Shown: positions 23,640-35,422 of the stretch, piece by piece
Layout of the letters: each line of letters starts with the position of its first letter
Numbering within the stretch: the stretch's first letter is position 1
Assembly (NCBI GenBank): GCA_030340625.1
Contig: JAOPHQ010002005.1
Location: 157,501-221,500 of the forward strand
From: Merluccius polli
Taxonomy: Eukaryota > Chordata > Actinopteri > Gadiformes > Merlucciidae
Direction of reading: 5' to 3'
Length of the DNA: 64,000 nucleotides
Translations under genes and position numbers: made by a program
The notes under the pieces: model-generated
What the model was told of the DNA's origin: nothing
Databases searched by the model: none
The model's input: the letters and a program-made list of their open reading frames with translations, nothing else

Positions 23640-24012
23640 GCTAAGACTTTCCGATTAGATCGGCTTCTTAAAGCTGAGCGCCGCTTTCGGGACAGATCCG
23701 ATCCCTTGGCATTGCCTGAGGATATTCTTTATGAGAGATACAGGTTCTCATCAGAGGGTATTCGCTATTTGATCGTCCTTGTTGGACCTTATGTAGGCAA
23801 TGCTACAAAAAGAAGCAGTGTGTCTGTGTTTCACTGCGATTTGTTGCCACGGGTACATATTTGCATACAGTTGGTATATAAGCAAAAATACAGTGTGCCT
23901 TGCGATACGCAAGGTTGTAGCTGCCCTAAATACACTGCTACATATGTTCGTGGTGTTTCCCAACTTTTTGCCAACACAAACTGTCAAGGAAGGATTTTAT
24001 CAACTTGTAGGT
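23640..24012 (+). pseudogene. HARBI1-like transposase, N-terminal part, frameshifted
   Basis: In one frame 23706-23830 reads LPEDILYERYRFSSEGI then RYLIVLVGPYVGNATKR, the usual start of HARBI1-family transposases (an ERFRF...GI..L...L.P.I...T.R pattern). The match then continues in another frame: NTVCLAIRKVVAALNTLL then FVVFPNFLPTQTVKEGFYQL (about 23890-24010). This corresponds to the helix-turn-helix and following FP..LPT...KEGFY segment. At least one frameshift separates them. The second piece ends at a donor-like GTAAAA (24010), where fish copies often have an intron. The DDE catalytic domain is absent. Confidence 0.75.
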
Positions 24013-24044
24013 AAAAGAAAACACCCGTATACATGAATGAGTAT

Positions 24045-24290
24045 GTGGCGGTAGCGTGTCAGTCTTGAGATTCTGCGTGCTGGGTTCGATTCCCAAGTGA
24101 AGTACATTTATGTGTAGTTTAATAAGTTATATTTCTCATGTCATATGGAATACTTATTCATTAATGTTATGGAATTATCCAGTTTGGTAATCTAGATGGG
24201 GGTAAAAGGCGTGATGATGGACAGGCAAGATATGAACCCCGGTCGCTGCGTCAGCTCACATCCTAATCCACCACACCACCGTCGCTACCT
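24045..24290. other. Two tRNA-like B-box segments in opposite orientation inside the Harbinger copy
   Basis: On +, GTGGCGGTAGCGTGTCAG then GGGTTCGATTCCCAA (about 24047-24100) has A-box and B-box spacing. On -, GGTGTGGTGGATTAGGATGT then GGGGTTCATATCTTGCC (about 24286-24225) has the same plan. Neither forms a convincing cloverleaf, so these are not called tRNA genes. They may be SINE heads or an internal part of the element. Confidence 0.4.
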
Positions 24291-24432
24291 TCCAGCACAT
24301 GCAATACGTTTCTTACATATAGGATGTATTTGAAAGGAATTCCCTAAATTGCACAATAAAGCAAGTTGGAGGTTGCTTTTGCATTTTGCAATCATATGCA
24401 CTCTATTGGGATTAATGGCGAACAATTCTTAC

Positions 24433-24602
24433 GCATTCACAGAATCTGCTATTTTTTGCCAGCACGCATCCCTAGCCTTATTATGGGCAACTGTATCGCC
24501 CCTTGCCGTTATTTGCTTTTTAAACTCCTCGTATGAGTTCATAATCACTACTTGCTCCTCCTGAGTGACATACACAGCCTGTGTTCGCTCCGTCGGATCC
24601 AT
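24433..24602 (-). pseudogene. Harbinger Myb/SANT-like protein, first exon
   Basis: From ATG at 24602 the minus strand encodes 56 residues. It begins MDPTERTQAVYVTQEEQ, then MNSYEEFKKQITARGDTVAH and NKARDACWQKIADSVN, and ends with a donor GTAAGA at 24432. The pattern YEEFK..I......VA.NKAR..CW.KIAD.VN is the start of the Myb/SANT-like DNA-binding protein coded by PIF/Harbinger elements. That protein helps the transposase enter the nucleus and bind the ends. Unlike the transposase, this exon is still open and has a good donor. No second exon is seen, because the element is deleted between here and the tRNA-like segments. Confidence 0.75.
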
Positions 24603-24849
24603 TGCGTCAAGGTGAATATCGTTGGGTTACGCCCTTTTTATGTGAACGCGCATTGAACCTAAAGCGGAAAACCTGGCTTGACAAATTTACTTTAAGTGAG
24701 CTTCGTGGAACCGTTTAACTCTGATCGCGAGTTTCGTATTTAGCAATCCAGGTTTTCCCAAGAAAGCCTGGATATGTTCAGCGAGCTTCGTAGTATACCC
24801 CCCAGGTGAGGCTGTAAACCAGCTATCAACCACACACACACTGCACAAA

Positions 24850-24916
24850 CAACAACAACAACAACAACGATAACAACAATTATAACAAAAGCAACAATAA
24901 CAACAACTACAACATA
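24850..24916. repeat. (AAC)n microsatellite
   Basis: Imperfect AAC repeat just downstream of the Harbinger element. Confidence 0.85.
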
Positions 24917-25577
24917 CAACAGCTGTACCTCGTCGCCTCTGTGTTCAGCAGTGGAAAATGTGCCAGGACCCAAAGCAGGCGACATTAATCATTTGACGAC
25001 ATTAATAGAGCGAGGGGACTGTTGGCAAGTGAATACAGGGACTGTTGTGCAGCCCAGCCGACTGGTTGAGGACCTTGTGTGGGCCAGCACCACACAGCTC
25101 CAGGGACTCCACTGTTTTCGTCAGTTCTGATTCAGTTCAATATCAATTGCTATGAAGAGAAATGCATATAGAAAACGTTGCTGCTCCATCCTGGACCCCT
25201 TTGGGTGAATTGAATGTGTATGTGTGACATAAATATTGCATTTATTACCTATCACATGCACCTATACAGTTTCATGTGTATGAAATGAATGAGTCAACCA
25301 GCCATTACATATGGAAAAACACAAAATCTCTATCTTTCTCTTCCCTTTATTGTTCTCTCTCTTTCACACATGCACAACATTTGTCTTGCACACACTCACG
25401 CACGCACTCACAAACACACACACACATGCAGACGTACACACACAACCACAAGCCAGAATGATCATGAGCATTCCTCACCCTGCTTCGTGTGAGTGTGTTT
25501 GCATGCATGTGCTTGTGTGTGTGTGTGTGTTGTGTGGTTGAGCAGGTTTGCATGTGTGTCTGCATGTGTGCACATGC

Positions 25578-25611
<34 letters not shown>

Positions 25612-26589
25612 ACGTGCGTCAGTGCTCATGTGTGTCTGACGGGTGTAGGGGCTGCGGTGTCAGAATATCAGGCTTTTCCAGCCGAGTGCTCATGGAGAAG
25701 GGGGGTGGGATGAGTCACAGTGCATTGTAATTTTATTCATTGATCAAATTGGCAAATGAAATCACAGCCATATTCACAAATTGCAGGTCTTAATGGTCGT
25801 GTTGCCACAGCAGTTCTCATTTGGTGCGAGATGCCATTACCGCGCTTTCATGTGCCCTCAAGGACAAATTGACGCTAGGAATCCTGAAGTGGAAAAAGCC
25901 TAGAGTCCATTTATTTCAATATTTAGGCTTTTGTTTACCAGACATGACACCCAAAGAGATCCTTGGTTTTTTGAAACACACTCACCGGCGGTTAGAGGAA
26001 TAACTCTACAGGCGAACTCCCTCCACACGTTGTTATGAAGCATCGGACATTGATGTGCAGTCCATTCCCTTGCTATTTGCAATTTGTCATTTGTTATCAT
26101 GATCTGCACTAGTGTGTTGTTTTCCTACATTACCCAGAATTACCACTGCCACCTCCCTCTCTATCAGGAGAGGAGAGGGGTAAAGGCACTGTGGGATGTC
26201 ATTGTGGCTGTGCAAGCCTGATAGCATGGCTAGAATTTGTGTGCCCCTGCAAAAACACAGATTTCTCTCAGTGGGAATATTGCAAAAAGTTGATTTCTGC
26301 AAGACTCATAAGCCCATTAACGATAACAAATATACTTTTTGCAACTTGCATCTATTTCAAATAACAATGATCCTTATATGTGTGTGTGTGTGTGTGTTTG
26401 TGAGGCCAAGGTTATCGGTTACCACAAAAGAATTAAGTCAGGTGCATTTTTTCACTTTCAGACTAATGTGATGTTTTTCTTTCCTATTGTGGTACTGAGA
26501 ACACAAATCAAAACACAGTAAGAGCATTATGAAATGACCTATGCAAACATTTACACTGTCACCGTTGGTTATGAAAAGTCTGGAATTAA

Positions 26590-26652
<63 letters not shown>

Positions 26653-28362
26653 TGTGTGTGTGTATACATATAAACACAATACTATATATTTATATACATA
26701 TGCATCTAGTTAGTGTACTTTAAACTATCTATACATGCATGGATACAATTGGTGGAAAGTGGTTAAGTCTTGCAACTGTGTGTGTGTGTGTGTGTGTTTG
26801 CGTGTGAGGGGGGGTGTCAGGATGTTCCCCTAACACATTCGTCATACATACAACATCCATTATGCGTGCAACACCACCATTTTTCACTTTCTCACCAACA
26901 CTCATTCTTTCTCAATCTTACACACACACAAACATGCACACACGCACACACACACACACACACACATTCAAGAAAGAGCGAGAGAGAAACCTACACACAC
27001 ACACACGCACGCATGCAAACTTTGCAGAGACAAACGTTGATAGATTTACAGAGAAGAGAGTGTGTGTTGTGTAAGTGAGTGTGTAGTCCCATTACCAGAT
27101 GCTTTGTTTCCTGGCCGTTACGATAGCCAGACTCCTTGATGCCGTGAGCAGAGCAGGAGTTATCACTGCCAAGCCCCATCAACTGTGAAATACCTCCAGT
27201 CCTGTACTCGCTAAAGTTACACAAACCAGGGAAGAGTTTCCATCTATCTCACGTCAGTGTCAATTTTTCAGAAAAAGTTAACTTAAAAATGTAAGTGTAA
27301 GAGTGTGTGAGTTACATTTTTTTACGTGTGAAGATTATGCATTCGTATTAACCCGTGGGAGATAATCCTCAAATGCACATTTTAACACAAATACCTCAAC
27401 TGAGCTAATGTGAATATCATGAGGTTTAGTGCGTTTTCGCCCGACGACCCTGATATATGGTGGCTTTTTGGTAGCTTTGGCTCCTGTGTTTGTGTGAAGC
27501 AGCCCGTCTCACGTTGACCCCGTAATCCTGTCCAACGACTTGCCACAAAATGCGTTGAGGAATTTAAAGATTATCTAAACAAATACATCACCAATGAAAG
27601 GTAAATCTAGGTTAAAGACATGGTGCTCTACTCTCGAAATATGAGGCCTCGCTACATTGTAGAAGATATAAACAATGAAGACTCGACACCAGACTCACCC
27701 ATAAATATGACCTGAAACCAAACAAGGTTCATGTTGGAATTGACATTGAATTTACCTCTTTGGGAATTTTATACTTGTGCTTTTCGTCAGGAAAACGTTT
27801 CCACAGTCCGGCAGCCTTGGCAGGTGAAACTTAATTTGGGAACATTTTCCCAGTTTCATAGTTTTCTACAAACAAGAATGATATGTATATTTTTAAAGCC
27901 ATCATATTTTGTTCTTACAAGATAATTAAAACATTCACTACACTAATAGATGCTTTGTACTTTTTAAATTAAAAATCATTTCAAGTCATTATTTTTGCAG
28001 TCTGCATGACAGGTGACTGCTGTAATGTGTTATTAATTATGTGCATGAAAGTACAGCTGAACAGTTTTGTTAAGTACAATATTTAACTAGTATATAATAG
28101 GCAGAGCTTTTTCTCAACATTTCATTACATTTTTTTAATACAAAGCATATCATAGTACAGATAATTGTTCTGTAAACTGTCAGGGTAGAATTCTGACATT
28201 TACACTTCTGCATACATTTCAACTAATCTAAAATAACCTTGGTAACTAAAGTGCTCATGTAATTTTTGTAGAATATATTTAATAATAAGTCAATACATTA
28301 TCATATATATATTTTTAGTGGTTTGCCTGTTTGTTTAATTCATTATTGATCTGGGTAAAAGT
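24917..28362. other. Intergenic DNA, no gene seen
   Basis: Contains (AC)n at 25375-25450, (GT)n at 25490-25620, (GT)n at 26378-26400, (AT)29 at 26592-26649, and AC/GT runs near 26780 and 26920-27010. The rest (27230-28360) is AT-rich unique sequence. No exon was recognised. Confidence 0.5.
26592..26649. repeat. (AT)n microsatellite
   Basis: Perfect AT repeat of about 29 units followed by GTGTGTGTGT. Confidence 0.95.
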
Positions 28363-29215
28363 CAGACCCTCCAGGATTTCGCGATGTTGCGATTTGCAAC
28401 TTCAACGCAACATCAGCCAATCCCTGCAAATTCATGGCGGTGTTGCAATTTTAACCAATCACTGCAACTTTCCCACAAATTTGACCAATCATTGGCGTCA
28501 TCTTGGAGGGGTCGACGTTGTTACGTTGTCACTTACCCCACCAACGGCTAAGGAAGGCGCAGCGAGATACTGCATCCACAGCCCCGGGAAGCGGCGAGGT
28601 CGGAGCGGGGGGGCGCTGTAAAGCCAGAGGCTGAAACCGCCGGCCACCTTCGCCCCCGAACCCTTCCAAGCCGACCCAGAGCCGGTCGCGGGGCACCGCC
28701 ACGGAGGAAATGCGCCCCACGGGGGCCGGAGCCGACTCGGGCGGGGGTCGCCGACCAGACGATCCTCACGACACAGAGCCGCCGTACCGTAACCCGCCGG
28801 GTTGAGTCCCCCGGGTTGCAGACTGCGCGGACCTGACCCGTTTACCTCTTAACGGTTTCACGCCCTGTTGAACTCTCTCTTCACAGTTCTGTTCAACTTT
28901 CCCTTACGGTACTTGTCGACTATCGGTCTCGTGCAGTATTTAGCCTTAGATGGAGTTTACCACCCGCTTTGTCTTAATATTTAACATATTACTCAGCAAA
29001 ATTGCAGTACTAACTTAATTTTATCAGGAAAATTGCAACTTTCACAACTTTCACGACTTTTATCGCAACTTTCACATCCTCTCGCACTGTAATCGCAACA
29101 AAAGCCTAAAAAACACCACAACTTTCATCGCAATTTTTTGGAAAAGCTCACGCAACAGCAGGCATTTTAGGCCGCAACAATCACAAAAAAGGCCGGCGAA
29201 ATCCTGGAGGGACTG
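28363..29215. mobile_element. hAT-like MITE carrying a 28S rDNA fragment, 853 bp
   Basis: The left end is CAGACCCTCCAGGATTTCGC and the right end is the complement of CAGTCCCTCCAGGATTTCGC (one mismatch in 20). Both flanks hold the same GCAACTTTCA/TTGCAACTTC words, as expected for one element. The ends are of hAT type, but the 8-bp flanks (GTAAAAGT and AAAACTGA) do not match cleanly, so the duplication is lost or degenerate. Positions 28545-28972 are ribosomal DNA. Transposase is absent. Confidence 0.8.
28545..28972 (-). pseudogene. 28S rRNA fragment (5' D1-D2 region), inserted
   Basis: Read on the minus strand from 28972 it gives AAAGCGGGTGGTAAACTCC, ATCTAAGGCTAAATA, then ACGAGACCGATAGTCGACAA, GTACCGTAAGGGAAAGTTGA, GGGCGTGAAACCGTTAAGAG and TCCGCGCAGTCTGC. 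This is the conserved stretch between the D1 and D2 expansion segments of vertebrate 28S rRNA. It is followed by GC-rich D2-like sequence ending near CTCGCTGCGCCTTCC. Small differences from the universal sequence (for example ACTGCACG where CCGGCACG is expected) show it is not a working rDNA unit. The 28S gene is about 4 kb, so only about a tenth is present. Confidence 0.88.
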
Positions 29216-29940
29216 AAAACTGACTGCAAGTGAACTTTTGGGGTGATGTATTCACTTAGAAACAAAGTGGGGCAACAGCTAGCAAAACAAAGGTAGCTGA
29301 AACAACTAGAGGTGGCATGCTAGCCAGTGATGTGAAATATTAAAGGAACAAGGCACCAAGCAAATATTGGGACAAGACTGTGCATTGCTCTCTGTATCAC
29401 ATCATTGGCAAATCTTTTGTTAGCAAAACATTTTTTTTCATGTCTCCCTTACTGCAGCAGGACATATTTCCAAAAGAGCTATCAGTTTACCTCCACCATG
29501 AGATTCAGCACAATGATGTTAACCTCAAATCTAATTTTATTTTCATGAAAAGTATCATATCAACTTGTAAAAACGAAATTCAATGGAACAGTTTATTTAT
29601 GTTATTGGCTGTTTTTATACACTACTCATGAACTGCGGTTCACATTAAATGTCTCCATTTTGAATTTGGGGAATTTCCAAAGTCTGAAACTGAAGCACAT
29701 GGCATCAGTCTCCAAAGCATGTTCAAAAGGCCACCTTTGGGTCCTGGACTTTATTGAAAAGTGTCTGTTTCAGTCTCACACAGGGCCTTCCCGCAAGAGG
29801 ATCAGATATCTGTCGGAAGTGGAGCCAGACATTGCCTTTTCACCATGTATTCCCCCTTCATCCTCACTCCAAACACAACCCTAACACCAGTGATACCCGA
29901 TGTACCCCCTTACACAACTGACCACCACCACCACAACTAT
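29216..29940. other. Intergenic DNA, no gene seen
   Basis: Mostly AT-rich unique sequence; open frames of 74-83 codons show no family resemblance. Confidence 0.4.
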
Positions 29941-29944
29941 CCAT

Positions 29945-30130
29945 TCACCAGCCCTAACCCCCCAGTCCCCCCATCCACCCCTACCACCACCAGCCCTAAC
30001 CCCCCAGTCCCCCCCTCCACCCCTACTACCACCAGCCCTAACCCTCCAGTCCCCTCTCCCCCTCCCACCACCTGCCCTAACCCCCCAGTCCCCCCATACA
30101 CCCCTACCACCACCAGCTCTAGCCTTCATG
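29945..30130. repeat. 42-bp C-rich minisatellite, about 4.5 units
   Basis: Units start AGCCCTAACCCCCCAGTCCC at 29950, 29992, 30034, 30073 and (variant) 30115, giving spacings of 42, 42, 39 and 42 bp. All are multiples of three, so a frame with a Pro/Thr-rich repeat (NPPVPPSTPTTTSP) stays open. Other frames on both strands are open too, so this may be composition only. Confidence 0.9.
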
Positions 30131-31539
30131 TACCCCCTTAAAGGAAAACAAACACCCTTGTTTAAGCTAGTCCCCACCTACTATCAAAATTGAAAAAATG
30201 CCTTCTGTCCGACTCCTGGCAAACATATTGCTGTTCAAGCTTTTGCTATCTTGCACATGCCACTCCCACGACTCCCACTTGCTCCAATCAGATTTGGGGG
30301 TGGGGGGTGGTGTAGCCAGAATGTTTGATTGATGTTATCTTGTATCCCAAAACTTCCAATAACAGGAAACTCATGCAAAAGCATGCATTTAACCCATAGA
30401 GGGCAATTTGAGTCCATATCTACATTGTAGCCTACGTTTTTTTAAATAAGTTGTTTTAGGGTTTGGTTTTCCTTCCCACCAATCCCCCACCAGCCCTTAC
30501 CCTCATGTGCCCCGTACCCAACTCACTACCACCAACCAGCACGCCAGTCTGGGTCTAGCCGACCAGCAGGTGACCCCTTGCCATTCAGATCCGCCACCAC
30601 GCAGCCACTGAATTGATGTGTCCTTCAAACAATCAATTTGACACACCGCTCAAAGCGGATCTCATTTTACCAATTCACAGCTCCCCAATGTCCTGTTATG
30701 AACAAGTGGCCACTTCAACCCTGAAACCCCTTCGGATCAAAGACCAATGAATAAAGCGCTCATTTGTGGACGTGTTTATTTGAAGAGGTTTTAAAAGATA
30801 TGTAAGTATTGGGTGTATAATTAATCAGTTGAAGTGCAGAGATTAGCATAAAGAACTACTTCAAAGGGTCAGTTCTTTATTTCTCCCACCATGGCTTCAC
30901 ATGTAGCGTATCCCTTCTAGAAAGTCCACTGACTGACCATCTGAATGTATGGAGATGCCCTCGGGCATCATCCGATCATGTGACCTCCCCCCCTGTATTC
31001 TTACCCCCCCCAAACTAATCCTGACTGCTGGGCTCTCAGGAATAGGCTAATTTCAGGCTGCTGACATTTCCCCGAAAATGGGAGTGAGTGATCTGATTGA
31101 AAGAGCAAAAAGGGCGATCAATGAGTGTAATTACGATTGGCCTTGAGCTCTGTGACATCATGGCTCCCGGTGGGGCCGTTTTGGCTTTGGTTCGGATAGT
31201 GCCCTTGCATGTTGACAGTTCGGTGGTCCACTGGACAGCCACGACAGCTGGGACTCTGTCTGTCCTACTCCTTGTTAAGGGTTGTTAAAAAAAGATGACG
31301 CCTGACGCTGCCGCTCTCTACGCCTTTTTCAAAATCTGTAAAAGAATCAAATCGAGTGCGAACCCCCCCACCCCCCTCCAAAAATAACTGAAATTCCTAT
31401 GTCAGCAGCCCTGGCTTTTATTCTGCGTCGACTCTAAGCAGGGCGGTCTGCATGGGTCACACGCTTTACTCACTAATGCTCACAGGAACATCGCCTATGA
31501 AAACAGCCATGCCCTGACTTTGTCTTCCACAGATAAACA

Positions 31540-31740
31540 TGGATGTGTGTGTGTGTCTGTCTGTAGGCCTATGTGTACGTATGTGCGCGTGTGTCTGTAT
31601 GTGCTCATTCCATGCGTCTTCATGTTTATTTTACTTTGAGTGTGTGAGGGTGCGTGTGTGCATGTGTGTGTGTCTGCATGTGTATATATGTGTTTGTGTG
31701 TGTGTGTGTGCGCGCATACCCATGCGCATGCATGCATGCA
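31540..31740. repeat. (GT)n-rich imperfect microsatellite
   Basis: GTGTGT, GTGCGT and GCATGT words over about 200 bp; accounts for the overlapping open frames here. Confidence 0.8.
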
Positions 31741-32205
31741 CCACCTTGTGTATTTGTATTCACAGTGGCCATGTGTGTACAAAAGAGGTCAACCAGGTGC
31801 CACACACAGCTCTACAAGCACCCACTGGACCGAAAATAACCAAGACCTCCCAAGATCTCTTCCCTGTGTCTCGGTTCTCCCCGCTTCCCTGGGCCACTCC
31901 TTCAGACACATTTCTCATTTCTCCACACAGTGAAGTGTACTTTTGCGGGCACAGTAATACTTTTATTTGGACCTGTTGTCCCTCTCCTCAGCAAGTGCAA
32001 CTTACCACTGCTGCGCTGCTGTGTGTGAGGCCAGCTGCAGAGGTTGACATGGGGGACTCTAAGACGCCAGTGATGGGAAGGAGAGACGGAGAAATAAGCT
32101 GTACCCCTGGGGGAGAGATAAACATTTACTTTTTCATGAGGGGTTAGGGTGAGGCATTGTCCACTCAGGAGGAGAGACACAGATCAAATGTGTGTGTATG
32201 TGTGT

Positions 32206-32207
32206 GC

Positions 32208-32291
<84 letters not shown>

Positions 32292-32297
32292 GAGAGC
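32206..32297. repeat. (GA)n microsatellite
   Basis: GA repeat with a few CAGA interruptions. Confidence 0.95.
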
Positions 32298-33049
32298 TGT
32301 GAATGTTGCCCATATATTTACTCACCGTTATCGCATTAATCATGTAGAGCTAAGGTATTATTAATCATGTAGATCTAAGGTATTAAGACATACACTGTGC
32401 TATGTCATCTTGTCTGAATGTGACATTTTTTAACAGAACCAAAATGCTCCAAGTAAACAAGGAATGAAGGAACACAATGTGTACAGACTGGATGGATTTT
32501 ATACTTTAAACACGCTAAACACTTGATGGCTGCAGTAAGAAAAGTTACATTGTGCAGGTTCAAGTTACATTTAATTACATTAATACAGGAATACTTTATT
32601 TATGTGGGAAACTACATGATGTGGAAGTTCAGAAAGAAGTGAAAGCTTGAACCAAGAAGGCATATGTGCAATCCAATTGTTAAAATATATAATCGTTTTC
32701 TTCTAAAAGCTTCAAATGAGATTTACTGAGACGCAACTTGACACATTTCCATCCCTTATCCACTTTGGTGAATAACTGCACAAAAGGAAAGGAAACATTT
32801 TTTGGTGATTCATGTATTTAGCCCCTAGTGATAAAATCCAAACCCCAGGGAATTAATGTCTATGTGACAACTTAAACGCACGCTGCTGCTACTTTATTGA
32901 CAGCAGTGCATTGAAGGGTGCTATTTTAAACCACAGAAGAACCAAGGATGGAATCTATAAGTGCTCTCTCCATTATTGCCAATGCTTTGGTCATATAATG
33001 CAATATATTGTTCTGCGCGTGATAGATCAAATCTATACTTTTGTAGTGT

Positions 33050-33137
33050 GTATATGTATGTGTGTGCACGTGTATATGTGTGTACATATATATACATGTG
33101 TGTGTGTGTGTGTGTGTGTTTGTATGTATGTATGTGT
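33050..33137. repeat. (GT)n/(GTAT)n microsatellite
   Basis: Imperfect GT repeat ending in GTATGTATGTATG. Confidence 0.85.
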
Positions 33138-34685
33138 GTTAGGGTTTATTGTGCAGTGAGATAGTGATCTCACACTGCGTGTGACTCTCAGCCGCCAGGC
33201 CATGAGAAAGAGACCCATTAAGGTGCTTGCACAGTGCACACTGCCAAAAAGACACCAAGACACCCCCACATCGGCCCACTGGGCCATACCAGTTGCTGGT
33301 TGACGGATGTTGTTGGATTACGGTTTTTTTAATGGCAAACATGTCGAATTGTCGTCGACCAACTTTGCCCAACATCCTAAAGTTTGGTTTCTTGTGTTTT
33401 TTGGGGCCGGTGCGCAGGCGCCTTTAAAATGCTTGGCTGCGTTATTCTGTTAGCACAGTCACACACTGGCTCCGCTCGAATGCCTGCATTGTCTTGTGCG
33501 ACGTAGACATGTATCATGCATACCTGAAGCAGGCCCAGGATGAGATCATGCTTTCAGCCCATGGATTAGTGTGTTATATGGGTGAGGTGGACCGTCACTC
33601 TGCCACATGCTCTCACACGCATGCGATGTGACACACACACGTGCATTTACATGCACATACTCATAATCCCCATGGAGACACACACATACACACACACACC
33701 CACTCATGATCAGAGTAGGGGTTTCACTGTAAGATGGGTCAGAACCTCACTTTTCTCTGTCTGACCAAAGGAGCAGGTGCTCTCTCGACATGTTAAGGTG
33801 GTTACTCTGTTACATGAAATGTGCGTTTCATCCTTTTCAAGTGCTCCTGGTCATTCCCTGCCTCTAAATAAAGATATCGGCTATGAAGGCGCCTTCTGCC
33901 TTTCAAGCGGCTCTGTGCACTTGGTCTAAACGGTCCCACATGTTGTTTTCTCGGACATATCTCGTTTTAAACGCGACAGTGATCACAGATCCGAGGCCAA
34001 TTTAGTTAGTTTAGGGTCGAGTCCAACCGTTTAAAGTGCCCTCCGGCTCCGGCGGACCCCGGATGGGCGGGAACGGTGAGCTCCTGCGTTCAGCGTCTTG
34101 TCGCGCTCGCGCTAAAACCCGTGAGCCTCGCGCTGACGGCCCAGCAGCAGTGCTGCTGTCATGGCGGGGGTTTAGTTCAACCAGCCTCACATGGGGCATA
34201 CTCCTCAAGGCCACTGGCCCTTGTTCACGCACTGCAAAGCCTTTGGTCGTGGTGAATGTATCAGTGTGTGGGGAGACTTATTCCTCTTCGGTGCGTTTTC
34301 TTTCACGGTGACATGAGAAAACAACGAGATAATCCGAAACACATTAGGTTGTTTAATTAGCAGTTCCCTCCGCCGCCGCTGCGTGGCGCATGGAGGGCGG
34401 CGGTTACACCGCGGACACATGCTCATATATACATACATAGTCAATTAAATACACCACAACTATAGCATTCAGGTCTATGGGGGAGAAAATACATTCAAAC
34501 ATGTGGACGTAGCTGACCTGCAGCCATGAGGCCATAAAATAGCACGTTTTACAAACTTTACGCGTATGGTCAGTCGTGGCCGTTAATGGCATCAGATGTC
34601 CGGCCAACCCTACTTCGTTGTTTCGTCTAATAATGGCGTGTATGGTTAATGGGTTTTGCGTGTAGGCGGCAGTATAAAGAAGAAG

Positions 34686-34692
34686 TATAAAA
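34686..34692 (+). promoter_or_regulatory. TATA-like box upstream of efna5-like gene
   Basis: TATAAAA lies about 1.2 kb upstream of the start codon, with a second TATAAAG 11 bp before it. It could set a start near 34720, giving a long leader. CpG-island promoters often lack a working TATA box, so this is only a candidate. Confidence 0.2.
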
Positions 34693-35422
34693 CGCCCCAA
34701 GCCCCTGCCCTGGGGGGTAGCTAGCCTGGACCGACGTACGCACCTTAACAAATGAAGTATGTGTTGCTCAGGGACGTATATATACCCCCCCCCCACACAC
34801 ACACACACACGCACACACGCCGAGAGGAGGGCTGTATGTATGTATGTGTGTGTGTGTGTGTGTGAGCGAAACGCCCGTCATTCAAATTCAAACCAATGAG
34901 AGCGTGCGCGAGCATGAAACTGTACCCGCGCGCACCGGCACAATAGGAGGAGGAGGGGGATGAGGAGGCGGGAGGGGGGGGAGGTGGGGTCTGGGGGAGC
35001 ATGGCAGCGGGAGCGAGACCACTGACTTGGTACGTCTCTTCAGACTGATACACCACTTCTCCTCCCACCACCACCACCACCACCATCACCCCCCCCACAC
35101 ACACACACACCCACACCCCCCCAACACCCACCACTTCAGTCGGTCCGTGCGCTGACTGACTACCCGTCAGGTGACGAAGTGGGTCCGCGGACGACGACAA
35201 CAGGACGTTATTTACTCCGCTAACTGAAGACGTGTTTTCTTCTCCTTCTTCTTCCTCCGCTGCGCAGCGCGCGGACCGCCGCGGTCTCGAGCCCACGGAC
35301 GATACGGCGGCACAAAGCAGGAGTTGGTCTGGAAAGAGAGTGCCGCCACGGAGTGAGGTTGTTGTCGCCTTTTTTAATCATCTTTGCTGTAAGACATTTT
35401 TGTTTAGTTTAGTTTTTTCCCT

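Larger units (their letters stand above)
23485..24802. mobile_element. PIF/Harbinger transposon, decayed two-gene copy, 1,318 bp
   Basis: Perfect 16-bp terminal inverted repeats GGGGGTATACTACGAA, extending to 21 bp with one mismatch. Flanking CAG at both ends (23482-23484 and 24803-24805) fits a 3-bp CWG-type duplication; because of the G/C runs it could also be read as CCAGG. Inside are a HARBI1-like transposase relic on + and the first exon of a Myb/SANT-like gene on -, pointing at each other. That two-gene plan is known for PIF/Harbinger elements. The transposase catalytic core is missing, so the copy is dead. Confidence 0.9.
30131..33899. other. Intergenic DNA upstream of the efna5-like gene
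   Basis: Unique and microsatellite DNA. 31020-31270 and 33140-33330 are non-repetitive, moderately GC-rich and could be regulatory. A tandem copy of TAATCATGTAGAGCTAAGG-type sequence (about 25-30 bp, twice) lies at 32335-32386. No exon was recognised. Confidence 0.45.

Noticed and set aside
24047..24110. tRNA gene
   Set aside because: A- and B-box words are present but no convincing cloverleaf could be drawn, and it lies inside a dead transposon.
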